From Streptomyces cavernae (GTDB taxonomy: Bacteria; Actinomycetota; Actinomycetes; Streptomycetales; Streptomycetaceae), in contig NZ_RPDJ01000023.1 of assembly GCF_004023625.1 (NCBI RefSeq), positions 62,001 to 126,000 on the forward strand: DNA of 64,000 nucleotides, written 5' to 3'. Below the pieces are notes generated by a model, which was not told the origin of the DNA, searched no databases, and saw only the letters and a program-made list of their open reading frames with translations. The first letter of the stretch is position 1, and each line of letters starts with the position of its first letter. Both the position numbers and the translations under genes were made by a program. Shown here in pieces: positions 6,652 through 13,316 of the stretch.

Positions 6652-8775
6652 TCAACCGGCGGCGAGCGCGGCTTCGACGGCGCGCAGGTGACGCGTCACC
6701 GGGCCCACGGTGAGCAACCCACTGCCCGCACCCCCGATTTCACCCGCCGCCGGCGCCAGCCGAGCACGCGCCCGTTCCAGCGCACCACGCTCCCCGAGCC
6801 GCACGGCCGCGGACGCCTCCAGACAGGTCAGGGCCTCGTACAGCAGGTCCGCCGGGGCTTCCGGCACGGCGGCCAGCGCCTCGCGTGCCGCGGTGCCACG
6901 GCCCGAGCGGAGCAGGAGGAGGGGTTCGGCCCAAGGGCGGTACGGGCCCCAGTCCGCCTCCGCCCGCGCTGTTGCCTCCTCCGTCTCCGCAGCCTTCGCC
7001 GTCTCCTTCGCCGTCCCCGGTTCCGGGGCGCCGCCCGGTTCCATGGCGTCGCCCGGTTCCGCGGCGTCGCCCGGTTCGCCGTCGCACGCCAGGTCCAGGC
7101 TCAGCAGCGCCAGCGGCAGGAGTCCCTGCGACAAGCCCGGCATCCCTGCGCCGTCCAGACGCGCCGCGGCCGTCCGGTACGCGGCCCCGGCGCACTCGCG
7201 CCGACCCGCCGCCGCCAGCCGCAGCGCCCCGTACCACTCGGTGAAGACGCCCACGAGCGGCAGTTCATGGCGCTCGGCGAGGCGGTCCGCTGCGGCTGCA
7301 TGGGTGTCCGCCGTGGAGAAGTCGTCGAGCGCGCCGCGGGCCTGCATCCGGATGAGGTGACCGAGCACCTCGTACGTCACGAGGTCGTGGCGTGCGGCGA
7401 GGCCGATCAGTTCGGCGCCGATCGCGTCCCGCTCGGCGGCGCGGCCCGCACGGGTGCAGGACTGCATGAACCTGCCGTTGAGCGCGAACGCCAGCAGCGC
7501 CGGGTCGTCCAGTCGGCGCGCGATCCCCTCCGCCGCCCGGGCCGCCTGCGGACCGCGCGCCGCCCGGGTGCCGCGCATCTCCAGGGCGACCGTGGCGAGC
7601 AGCCGGCAGCGGGCGGCATCGCAGGAGGGATCGCCGGGCAGCGCGGCGAGGGCCCGTTCGGCGGCGTTCACGATGCGCCGGGCCAGTTCGGGATCATCGC
7701 TGCGGGTCCAGATGGCGGGGACGTCGTAGGCGCCGATGACCCGGGCGACCAACTCGGTGTCGCCTGACTCCTCCGCCACGGTGATGGCCTCCATACGGTG
7801 CACACGCGCCGCCTCCAGACCGCCGCCGCCGGTCACCGCGAGATTGCGGATCAGGCCGACCGTCGCCTCGATCCGCGCCCGCGACCCGGCGGCGACGGTG
7901 TGGTCGTAGGCGGCCGTCGCCTCTGTCCACAGCCGGGTGGTGGCGGAGCCGGGGCCGGTCGGTCGTGGTTTGCCGGTCGGCCGGGGCGTGCGGCCGGGAG
8001 GGGCCGGCTCTGACGGGGGGCCGGGGTCGAGGTCCGGGTCCTGCCGGAGGATGGCCGTCTCCAGGCGGCGCAGGCGCGGCCCGGGGTCCAGGCCCAGCCC
8101 GTCGGTGAGGGCGGTCCGGGCACGGCGCAGTACGGCGAGGGCGTCCGCCTGACGGTCCGTCCGGTACAGCGCCAGCGCGAGCAGCCGCCAGGCCTCCTCG
8201 CGCCAGGGGTGCTCGGTGAGGTGGGCCTCCAGGTCGGGCACCGCGGCGGCGGCGAGACCGAGCGCCAGCCGGGCCGAGGCCCGCCCCTCCACTGCCTGAA
8301 GCCGTAGTTCGGCGAGGCGGGAACGTTCGGCTCGGGGCCAGTCCTCGTCCGCGAACTCGGCGTACGCGGGCCCCCGCCACATACCGAGCGCCCGGTCCAG
8401 CCGCTGCAGCGCCGCCTCGGCGGGCAACCCCGCGGCTTCGGCGACGGCGGTCTCGAAACGCCAGGCGTCCACCGCGTCGGGCTCCGCCCGCAGCACGTAC
8501 CCCGGGCCGTCGGTGACCAGCAGCCGGGCCGGGGCGCGGGGCGGGCGCTCGGGTTCAAGGGCCCGGCGGAGCGCGCCGACGAAGGTCTGCACGGCGCCCA
8601 CCGCTCCGGCCGGCGGGTCCTCCCACAGGTCATCGACGAGGCGAGCCACGGGTACGACGCGGCGGCGGGCCACGATCAGCCTGGCCAGCACGGCCCGGTG
8701 CCTCGGCCCCTTCAACACCAGCCCGACACCGTCCCGCTCGGCCACCACGGGCCCGAGCACGCCGAACGCGACCAT
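6652..8775 (-). CDS. SARP/AfsR-like regulator with BTAD and TPR-like repeats
   Basis: 707 aa from ATG 8775, preceded by GAGGGGG 8 nt upstream. Residues 1-95 are an OmpR-type winged helix (FGVLGPVVAERDGVGLVLKGPRHRAVLARL). Residues about 100-255 are the bacterial transcriptional activator domain (DAWRFE ... YRTDRQADALAVLRRARTALTDGLGLDPGPRLRRLE). The C-terminal 430 residues are Ala-rich helical, TPR-like repeats. No Walker A/B NB-ARC ATPase is present, so this is not a full AfsR. Residues near 570-600 carry a short Gly/Glu/Pro repeat that is probably a disordered linker. It is expected to activate a nearby or pathway-specific promoter; the divergent alpha/beta-hydrolase is the obvious candidate. 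Confidence 0.88.
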   Translation of the reverse strand: MVAFGVLGPVVAERDGVGLVLKGPRHRAVLARLIVARRRVVPVARLVDDLWEDPPAGAVGAVQTFVGALRRALEPERPPRAPARLLVTDGPGYVLRAEPDAVDAWRFETAVAEAAGLPAEAALQRLDRALGMWRGPAYAEFADEDWPRAERSRLAELRLQAVEGRASARLALGLAAAAVPDLEAHLTEHPWREEAWRLLALALYRTDRQADALAVLRRARTALTDGLGLDPGPRLRRLETAILRQDPDLDPGPPSEPAPPGRTPRPTGKPRPTGPGSATTRLWTEATAAYDHTVAAGSRARIEATVGLIRNLAVTGGGGLEAARVHRMEAITVAEESGDTELVARVIGAYDVPAIWTRSDDPELARRIVNAAERALAALPGDPSCDAARCRLLATVALEMRGTRAARGPQAARAAEGIARRLDDPALLAFALNGRFMQSCTRAGRAAERDAIGAELIGLAARHDLVTYEVLGHLIRMQARGALDDFSTADTHAAAADRLAERHELPLVGVFTEWYGALRLAAAGRRECAGAAYRTAAARLDGAGMPGLSQGLLPLALLSLDLACDGEPGDAAEPGDAMEPGGAPEPGTAKETAKAAETEEATARAEADWGPYRPWAEPLLLLRSGRGTAAREALAAVPEAPADLLYEALTCLEASAAVRLGERGALERARARLAPAAGEIGGAGSGLLTVGPVTRHLRAVEAALAAG

Positions 8776-8784
8776 TCCCAGCAC

Positions 8785-8945
8785 CCCCTCGCCGTCCCCG
8801 CACCCTCTCGCCGTTCCGGCCTCTCGCCGTCCCCGCGCCCTCCCCCGAGGACAGGCCTCTCGTCGTCCCTGCATCCTCTCGCCGTCCGGCGCCCCCTCGT
8901 CGTCCCAGCGCCCCCTCGTCGTCCGCGCCGCCACCGTACGTGCTG
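8785..8945. repeat. Imperfect CTCTCGCCGTCC-type repeats in the SARP upstream region
   Basis: Between the divergent SARP and hydrolase genes, at least seven imperfect units of about 20 bp built around CTC(T)CG(C/T)CGTCC are strung together. SARP proteins bind short direct repeats near promoters, but those are heptamers spaced 11 or 22 bp apart, so a role as an operator is only a possibility. Confidence 0.5.
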
Positions 8946-9086
8946 ACCGCCCGCTGATTCGCGCCCGGCAGGCTCGCGGTGTCCGGCGGCCCCGACGGCG
9001 AGACGAGGCACCGTCCACCGCGCGGGTCCACCGCGCGGCACCGCGGCAATTCGAAGAGCCCCCCGGGCGCGAAGAGAGGCACACCC

Positions 9087-9965
9087 ATGTCACCGACCAT
9101 CCCTGGCTTCGAGTACCAGCGCGTTCCCGTCGCCGACGACGTCGCGCTCCACGTCGCCGTGGGGGGCTCCGGCAGTCCCGTCGTCCTGCTGCACGGCTTC
9201 CCGCAGACCCACCTCATGTGGCGTCATGTCGCCGCCGAACTGGCCCGGGACCACACGGTGATCTGCCCCGACCTGCGCGGCTACGGCGCCAGCGACAAGC
9301 CGGACGACGCCGGTGGGACGGCGTACACCAAGCGCACCATGGCCGCCGACGTCGTGGCGCTCGCCCGCGGGCTCGGTCACGAGCGGTTCGCGCTGGCCGG
9401 CCACGACCGGGGCGCACTGGTGGCCTTCCGGACCGGACTCGACCACCCGGACGCCGTCACGCACCTCGCCTCGCTCGATGTGCTGCCCACGCTCGACATG
9501 TGGGAGGTGATGCACGGCGTCACCGCGGCGGTCGGTTTCCACCTCTACTTGATGGCGCAGCCGCCGGGCTTGCCCGAAGAGTTGATCGGTGCGGCGCCGG
9601 ACGCGTTCTTCGGTCACTTCCTCGACCTCTGGGCGCAGGAACCGTCGGCGATCCCGGCGGACGTCCGCGCCGCGTACCTCGAAGCCTGCCGGTCCGCGGT
9701 GCCGTCGATCGTCGCCGACTACCGGGCCTCGGCCGGCCCCGACATCGAACACGACGAGGCGGACCGCGCCGCGGGCCGTCGGCTCCGGATGCCGGTCGCC
9801 GTTCTCCAGCAGGACTGGGGCGCGGCCCTCGGCTTCGACGCCGCCGCGATCTGGTCGGCCTGGGCACCCGACCTCCGTCACACCACGGTCTCCTGTGGTC
9901 ACTTCATGGCGGAGGAGGCGCCGGACGAGGTCACCAAGGCCATCCGCGGTCTGCTGGCGGGCTGA
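9087..9965 (+). CDS. Alpha/beta-hydrolase resembling haloacetate dehalogenase, altered active site
   Basis: 292 aa from ATG 9087, with AGAGAGG upstream. It follows the fluoroacetate dehalogenase family closely: HGFPQTHLMW oxyanion loop, nucleophile Asp107 in GHDRG, Asp131 in SLDVLPT, and catalytic His272 in CGHFMAEEAPDE. Compared with my memory of the Rhodopseudomonas enzyme, the carboxylate-binding Arg of HDRGAR is Leu111, and the Trp of the halide pocket HW is Leu153, while His152 and Tyr212 remain. The acid pair (Asp nucleophile) argues for an epoxide hydrolase or dehalogenase-type reaction, but fluoride removal is doubtful. It is divergent from the SARP gene. Confidence 0.88.
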   Translation: MSPTIPGFEYQRVPVADDVALHVAVGGSGSPVVLLHGFPQTHLMWRHVAAELARDHTVICPDLRGYGASDKPDDAGGTAYTKRTMAADVVALARGLGHERFALAGHDRGALVAFRTGLDHPDAVTHLASLDVLPTLDMWEVMHGVTAAVGFHLYLMAQPPGLPEELIGAAPDAFFGHFLDLWAQEPSAIPADVRAAYLEACRSAVPSIVADYRASAGPDIEHDEADRAAGRRLRMPVAVLQQDWGAALGFDAAAIWSAWAPDLRHTTVSCGHFMAEEAPDEVTKAIRGLLAG

Positions 9966-10028
9966 CCGGACCCGTCGCGGCCCGCCGGGTCTCGGGACTG
10001 TCAGGACAAATTGGGGGAACCCGTCATT

Positions 10029-10064
10029 CAACAGCAGATGGGTGCACCCAACAGCAGATGGGTG
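10029..10064 (+). repeat. Two direct copies of CAACAGCAGATGGGTG
   Basis: Two identical 16-bp copies at 10029-10044 and 10049-10064 (20-bp period, two helical turns) lie immediately before the ribosome site of the GlsB gene. They could be an operator or simply a slippage duplication. Confidence 0.7.
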
Positions 10065-10083
10065 AATGGGTGAGAGGCCCGCC

Positions 10084-10347
10084 ATGGAGATTTCAGGCAT
10101 CATCAGCGCCATCATCATCGGCATCGTGATCGGTGCCCTCGGCCGACTCGTGGTCCCGGGCCGTCAGCGCATCGGGATCCTCTGGACGATCGCGATCGGC
10201 ATCATCGCCGCACTCATCGGAAGCGCCCTCGCATCGGGCCTGGACGTTTCCGACACAGACGGCGTCGACTGGATCGAATGGCTCATCCAGATCGCCCTGG
10301 CGGCAGTGGGCGTGGCAGCGGTCAGCAAGGCGAAGGTCCGCCACTGA
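10084..10347 (+). CDS. GlsB/YeaQ/YmgE-family membrane stress protein
   Basis: 87 aa from ATG 10084, with GAGAGG upstream. It has three hydrophobic helices (ISAIIIGIVIGALGRLVVPG, ILWTIAIGIIAALIGSALASGL, WIEWLIQIALAAVGVAAVS) in the transglycosylase-associated/YeaQ family pattern, including the G-x-(L)GRL-V-PG turn. The family is small, membrane-embedded and often stress-induced; molecular function is not settled. It is followed by a strong terminator, so it is probably monocistronic. Confidence 0.9.
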   Translation: MEISGIISAIIIGIVIGALGRLVVPGRQRIGILWTIAIGIIAALIGSALASGLDVSDTDGVDWIEWLIQIALAAVGVAAVSKAKVRH

Positions 10348-10366
10348 AGCCTTGTCCGCAACAACA

Positions 10367-10398
10367 CGAAGCCGGGACCCGCCGAGGTCCCGGCTTCG
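10367..10398. terminator. Hairpin terminator after the GlsB gene
   Basis: A 13-bp perfect stem (CGAAGCCGGGACC / GGTCCCGGCTTCG) with a 6-nt loop. Downstream to about 10480 the right arm is echoed three more times as diverged CCCGGCTTCGTC-containing units spaced about 27 bp, so the terminator arm has been tandemly copied. Confidence 0.85.
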
Positions 10399-10484
10399 TC
10401 CTGATCACTTGGACCCCGGCTTCGTCGTGATCACTCGGATCCCGGCTTCTTCGCGGACAACTCGAATCCCGGCCTCGTCGTAGA

Positions 10485-11063
10485 TCACTCCGCTCCCTTG
10501 CGCTCCAGCATCCGCTCCAGCCGGTCGAAGCGTTCGTGCAGAGCGCGGGCCGTCTCGTCGTAGGCGTGGTGCAGGCGGTGGCGGCGCCGTTGTTCGCGGC
10601 CGACGAACCAGGTCGCGAGGGCCGCGGTCACCATGCCGTAGGTGGTGATGCCGAGGACCATCACCACGGACCCGATGATCCGGCCCCACAGCGTCACCGG
10701 GTAAAAGTCGCCGTAGCCGACGGTGGTGGCGGTCTCGACCGACCACCACAGGGCCCTCGGATACGTCGTCAGATTGGCACCGGGCGCCCCGTGTTCGGCG
10801 TGGACGACGGCGTACGAGCCGAGCAGCGACACCACCACGAGCACGACGGTCGCGCCGCCCGCCGCCTTCACATGCAGCGAACGGCCTTCCCGGCCGAGCA
10901 ACAGGTCGAGTGCCCTGTCGAGGAATCCAGGCAGCATGCGCGGATCGTCCGCGACCCGGTCCGGCCAGGCGGAGCGGACGCGCCCGACGGCCGCCGGGGT
11001 CACCCTTTCGGCGGGCCGCTCCGCCGATGTTTCACGTGGAACACTGCGATCACGCAGCGTCAC
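10485..11063 (-). CDS. Two-TM potassium channel
   Basis: 192 aa from GTG 11063 (AAGGG only 2 nt upstream, so an inner start is possible). It has a cytoplasmic N-terminus with an amphipathic region, helix TM1 (GGATVVLVVVSLLGSYAVV), pore loop with the K+ selectivity filter TTVGYGD, TM2 (IIGSVVMVLGITTYGMVTAAL) and a C-terminal coiled coil (ERFDRLERMLERKG). This is an Ion_trans_2/KcsA-like topology without a ligand-binding RCK domain. It should tetramerise and pass K+. The parS-like motif lies inside its 5' coding end. The VOC gene ends 28 bp upstream on the same strand. Confidence 0.92.
   Translation of the reverse strand: MTLRDRSVPRETSAERPAERVTPAAVGRVRSAWPDRVADDPRMLPGFLDRALDLLLGREGRSLHVKAAGGATVVLVVVSLLGSYAVVHAEHGAPGANLTTYPRALWWSVETATTVGYGDFYPVTLWGRIIGSVVMVLGITTYGMVTAALATWFVGREQRRRHRLHHAYDETARALHERFDRLERMLERKGAE
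11028..11043. promoter_or_regulatory. parS-like ParB binding site
   Basis: TGTTTCACGTGGAACA matches the bacterial parS palindrome TGTTTCACGTGAAACA at 15 of 16 positions. In Streptomyces, around twenty such sites cluster within a few hundred kb of oriC and are bound by ParB for chromosome segregation. This copy lies within the start of the K+ channel coding sequence, which is typical of degenerate-tolerant parS placement. Confidence 0.8.
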
Positions 11064-11091
11064 ATCCCTTGCCGACCCGCTGGGTCACAGG

Positions 11092-11883
11092 TCAGCGAGC
11101 CGATACCGTGAACTGCGCCCCGTCCGGATCGGCCAGCACGGCCTCCGGTGCGTTGGGGTCGGCGCGCAGCACCGTGCCGCCATGGGCCTCGGCCGTGCGT
11201 ATGCACGCCTGGACGTCCGGAACGCGGAAATGGATCTGCCAGTGCGGGCGGATCGTCGGATCGGGCGCCGCCTCCAAGGCACCCGAGCTGATGCGCGCCA
11301 CCACGTCCTCGCCGCTGCGCAGCACCACCTCGTCCCCGTCGTAGGCGACGTCGCAGCAGCCTTGTTTGGCGCTCGCCCAGTCCAGCACCTCGGCATAGAA
11401 GATGGCGGCGTCGAAGGCGTTGCGGGTGTGCAGCTTGACGAAGGCCGGGGCCTCCTGGCGCCAGCCCTCCCAGCCGAGCACCAACTGCCCCTCCCAAATC
11501 CCGAACACCGCGCCGTCCCGGTCGGCGAGCAGTGCCGCCCGCCCGGGCGGGAAGGCGATCGGGCCGACGGCCGTGGTCCCGCCGCGTTCCCGGGTGCGGG
11601 AGGCGGCCTCGTCGGCGCTGGCCACCGCGAAGTAGGGCGTCCACGCGACGGCCACCTGCCACATGGACGCCACCGCCGCGATCCCGGCCACCGGTACGTC
11701 ATCGGCGTAGGCGATCCGGAACCGGTCGCCCAGCCGGGCCGAACGCCACTTCCAGCCGAGCACCGCCGCGTAGAAGTCCTCGGCACTGTCCTGGTCGCGG
11801 GCCGTCAGGCTGACCCAGCACGGGGCGCCGAACACCGAGTGACTGGTAATGGCGCTGCTCGCGAGCGTTCTGTCGGGGTTCAT
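11092..11883 (-). CDS. Two-domain VOC/glyoxalase-like protein
   Basis: 263 aa from ATG 11883 with AGGACGG upstream. There are two tandem VOC (betaalphabetabetabeta) modules: residues about 18-130 (CWVSLTARDQDSAEDFYAAVLGW) and 145-262 (FVKLHTRNAFDAAIFYAEVLDWA ... HWQIHFRVPDVQACIRTAEAHGG ... EAVLADPDGAQFTV). Similar Streptomyces proteins are hydroxylase/glyoxalase homologues with unknown substrates. It is followed closely by the K+ channel gene, so the two may share a transcript without an obvious functional link. Confidence 0.85.
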   Translation of the reverse strand: MNPDRTLASSAITSHSVFGAPCWVSLTARDQDSAEDFYAAVLGWKWRSARLGDRFRIAYADDVPVAGIAAVASMWQVAVAWTPYFAVASADEAASRTRERGGTTAVGPIAFPPGRAALLADRDGAVFGIWEGQLVLGWEGWRQEAPAFVKLHTRNAFDAAIFYAEVLDWASAKQGCCDVAYDGDEVVLRSGEDVVARISSGALEAAPDPTIRPHWQIHFRVPDVQACIRTAEAHGGTVLRADPNAPEAVLADPDGAQFTVSAR

Positions 11884-11995
11884 CGCAGTACCGTCCTGGT
11901 GGTCGACGCGTGCGGTCCGGGTCGTTGACCGCCCCCGCACAGATCCTCGCTCAGGAGGGCGTCACTCGCTCGTTCAGCGGACTCCGTTGGCCCGT

Positions 11996-12328
11996 TCAGG
12001 GGACCTCGCCATGCCGTGTCCAGCGGCACAGCAGCCGGAACGCCAGCACCAGGGTGAGCGGCCACAGGGCGGCGAAGGCCCAGATCACGCCGGCCTCCGA
12101 TGTGCGGATGCCGACGACGATCAGCAGGATCGAGACCATCGCCAGCAGTGCCACGACGACAGACAGCCGGGAGGGATGGCGCGGTGGGCGCGGGCGGCGC
12201 GGTGGGTGGGAAGGGCGCGGCGGGCGCATGGCCCGGACGAGGCGGCGGTCGCGCCGAAGCGCGCTTTCGATGTCCCTCAGGATGATCCGCTCGCGGGGCG
12301 ACAACCGTATGTCGTTCATGTCGTCCAT
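11996..12328 (-). CDS. DUF3040 membrane protein
   Basis: 110 aa from ATG 12328 (ATG 12319 also possible). It starts with the DUF3040 signature LSPRERIILRDIESALRRD, then a basic Pro/Arg linker, and two transmembrane helices (VVVALLAMVSILLIVVGI and IWAFAALWPLTLVLAFRLL). The start follows the stop of the 53-aa gene by 11 bp and has no strong ribosome site of its own, so translation is probably coupled. Function unknown. Confidence 0.8.
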   Translation of the reverse strand: MDDMNDIRLSPRERIILRDIESALRRDRRLVRAMRPPRPSHPPRRPRPPRHPSRLSVVVALLAMVSILLIVVGIRTSEAGVIWAFAALWPLTLVLAFRLLCRWTRHGEVP

Positions 12329-12339
12329 GGGCGGCGGGA

Positions 12340-12501
12340 TCAGTCCGTTCCCCGAACGATATTGCTCTCCGGTTCGGGAGCATCCGGTTCGCCGGAGTCC
12401 TCACCGCGAGGCCACCGGGTGACAAGCGGGGCGTCCTTACGTGCACGTTCCTCAACCACGGGATGGCTCTCTGTTCTGGTGGTCCTGGTGCCGGGTTCCA
12501 T
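12340..12501 (-). CDS. 53-aa hydrophilic protein upstream of the DUF3040 gene
   Basis: A small frame from ATG 12501 to TGA 12340 with an unusually good ribosome site (GAGGAGGTGCCCCG before the ATG). The product is charged and unstructured-looking: it begins EPGTRTTRTESHPVVEERAR and ends PEPESNIVRGTD. Codons are G/C-ending, as in real genes. It precedes the DUF3040 gene by 11 bp on the same strand. No family recognised; the evidence is the ribosome site, codon use and coupling. Confidence 0.6.
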   Translation of the reverse strand: MEPGTRTTRTESHPVVEERARKDAPLVTRWPRGEDSGEPDAPEPESNIVRGTD

Positions 12502-12655
12502 CGGGGCACCTCCTCAGTCCGCGGGACCGAGTACCCAGAGGGGGCGGGCGAAACGGGTCGCGCGGGCGGCGCGGCCTCTCCGGGGCTCCGCTGCTTGCTG
12601 CCCGGGCCCGTAAACGTCTTTGCGGTGCCCCGCCCTCGCCGCCCACACTGGCCCG

Positions 12656-13171
12656 ATGCTCATTCGACGCGAAAGCCCCACCGACGTAGCCGACGTGCGC
12701 GCGGTCATCGCGGCCGCCTTCGCCAAACCGGACACCCCGGATCCCGTGGAGGCCGTCCTGCTGGACGCGCTGCGAGTGTGTGACGGCTGGCTGCCGGAGC
12801 TGTCCCTCGTGGCGGTCGACGAGAAGGACGAGGTCGTCGGGCACGTCGTGTGTACGCGTGGCCGCATCGACGAGGTGCCGGCCCTGGGCCTCGGGCCGAT
12901 CGGTGTCCGGCCCGACCGCCAGGGGAACGGCGTGGGCCAGGCCCTGGTGCACAGCGTGCTCGGCGCCGCGGACGCCCTCGGCGAGCCCTTCGTCGCCCTG
13001 CTGGGCAGCCCCGCCTTTTACGGCCGCTTCGGCTTCCGGACCAGTACCGAGTTCGGCATCCACCCGCCGGACGCGTCCTGGGGCGAGCACTTCCAGGTGC
13101 GCACGCTGACCGCGTACGACCCCGCCGTGCGCGGGACCTTCGCCTACGCGGAGCCGTTCGACGACGTATGA
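12656..13171 (+). CDS. GNAT N-acetyltransferase
   Basis: 171 aa from ATG 12656; an in-frame ATG at 12620 is less likely. It is a complete GNAT fold: N-terminal IRRESPTDVADVRAVI, the acetyl-CoA pyrophosphate loop motif A (GPIGVRPDRQGNGVGQALV), and the motif-B region with ALLGSPAFYGRFGF, a combination typical of the YhbS-like subgroup. The acceptor substrate is unknown. It is followed by short tandem repeats and a terminator shared with the convergent Fe-S gene. Confidence 0.9.
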   Translation: MLIRRESPTDVADVRAVIAAAFAKPDTPDPVEAVLLDALRVCDGWLPELSLVAVDEKDEVVGHVVCTRGRIDEVPALGLGPIGVRPDRQGNGVGQALVHSVLGAADALGEPFVALLGSPAFYGRFGFRTSTEFGIHPPDASWGEHFQVRTLTAYDPAVRGTFAYAEPFDDV

Positions 13172-13191
13172 CCTCGCAACGACCCGGCCAT

Positions 13192-13263
13192 ATGGCTCTG
13201 TAAGGGCGCATGGCTCCGTAAAGACGCATGGCTCTGTAAAGACGCATGGCTCGGTAAAGGCGT
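13192..13263 (+). repeat. Four 18-bp tandem repeats
   Basis: Four units of ATGGCTCTGTAAAGACGC with one to four changes each, at 13192, 13210, 13228 and 13246. Each unit happens to read ATG GCT CTG TAA. They lie just before the terminator stem in the gap between convergent genes, and the last unit runs into it. Confidence 0.9.
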
Positions 13264-13296
13264 GTGACCCCCGTGCGGGCCCGGGGGTCACACGCC
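13259..13296. terminator. Bidirectional hairpin terminator
   Basis: A 14-bp perfect stem (GGCGTGTGACCCCC / GGGGGTCACACGCC) with a 10-nt loop, between the GNAT gene and the convergent Fe-S oxidoreductase. Confidence 0.85.
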
Positions 13297-13316
13297 GATG
13301 TCATGTCAAGGGACGG

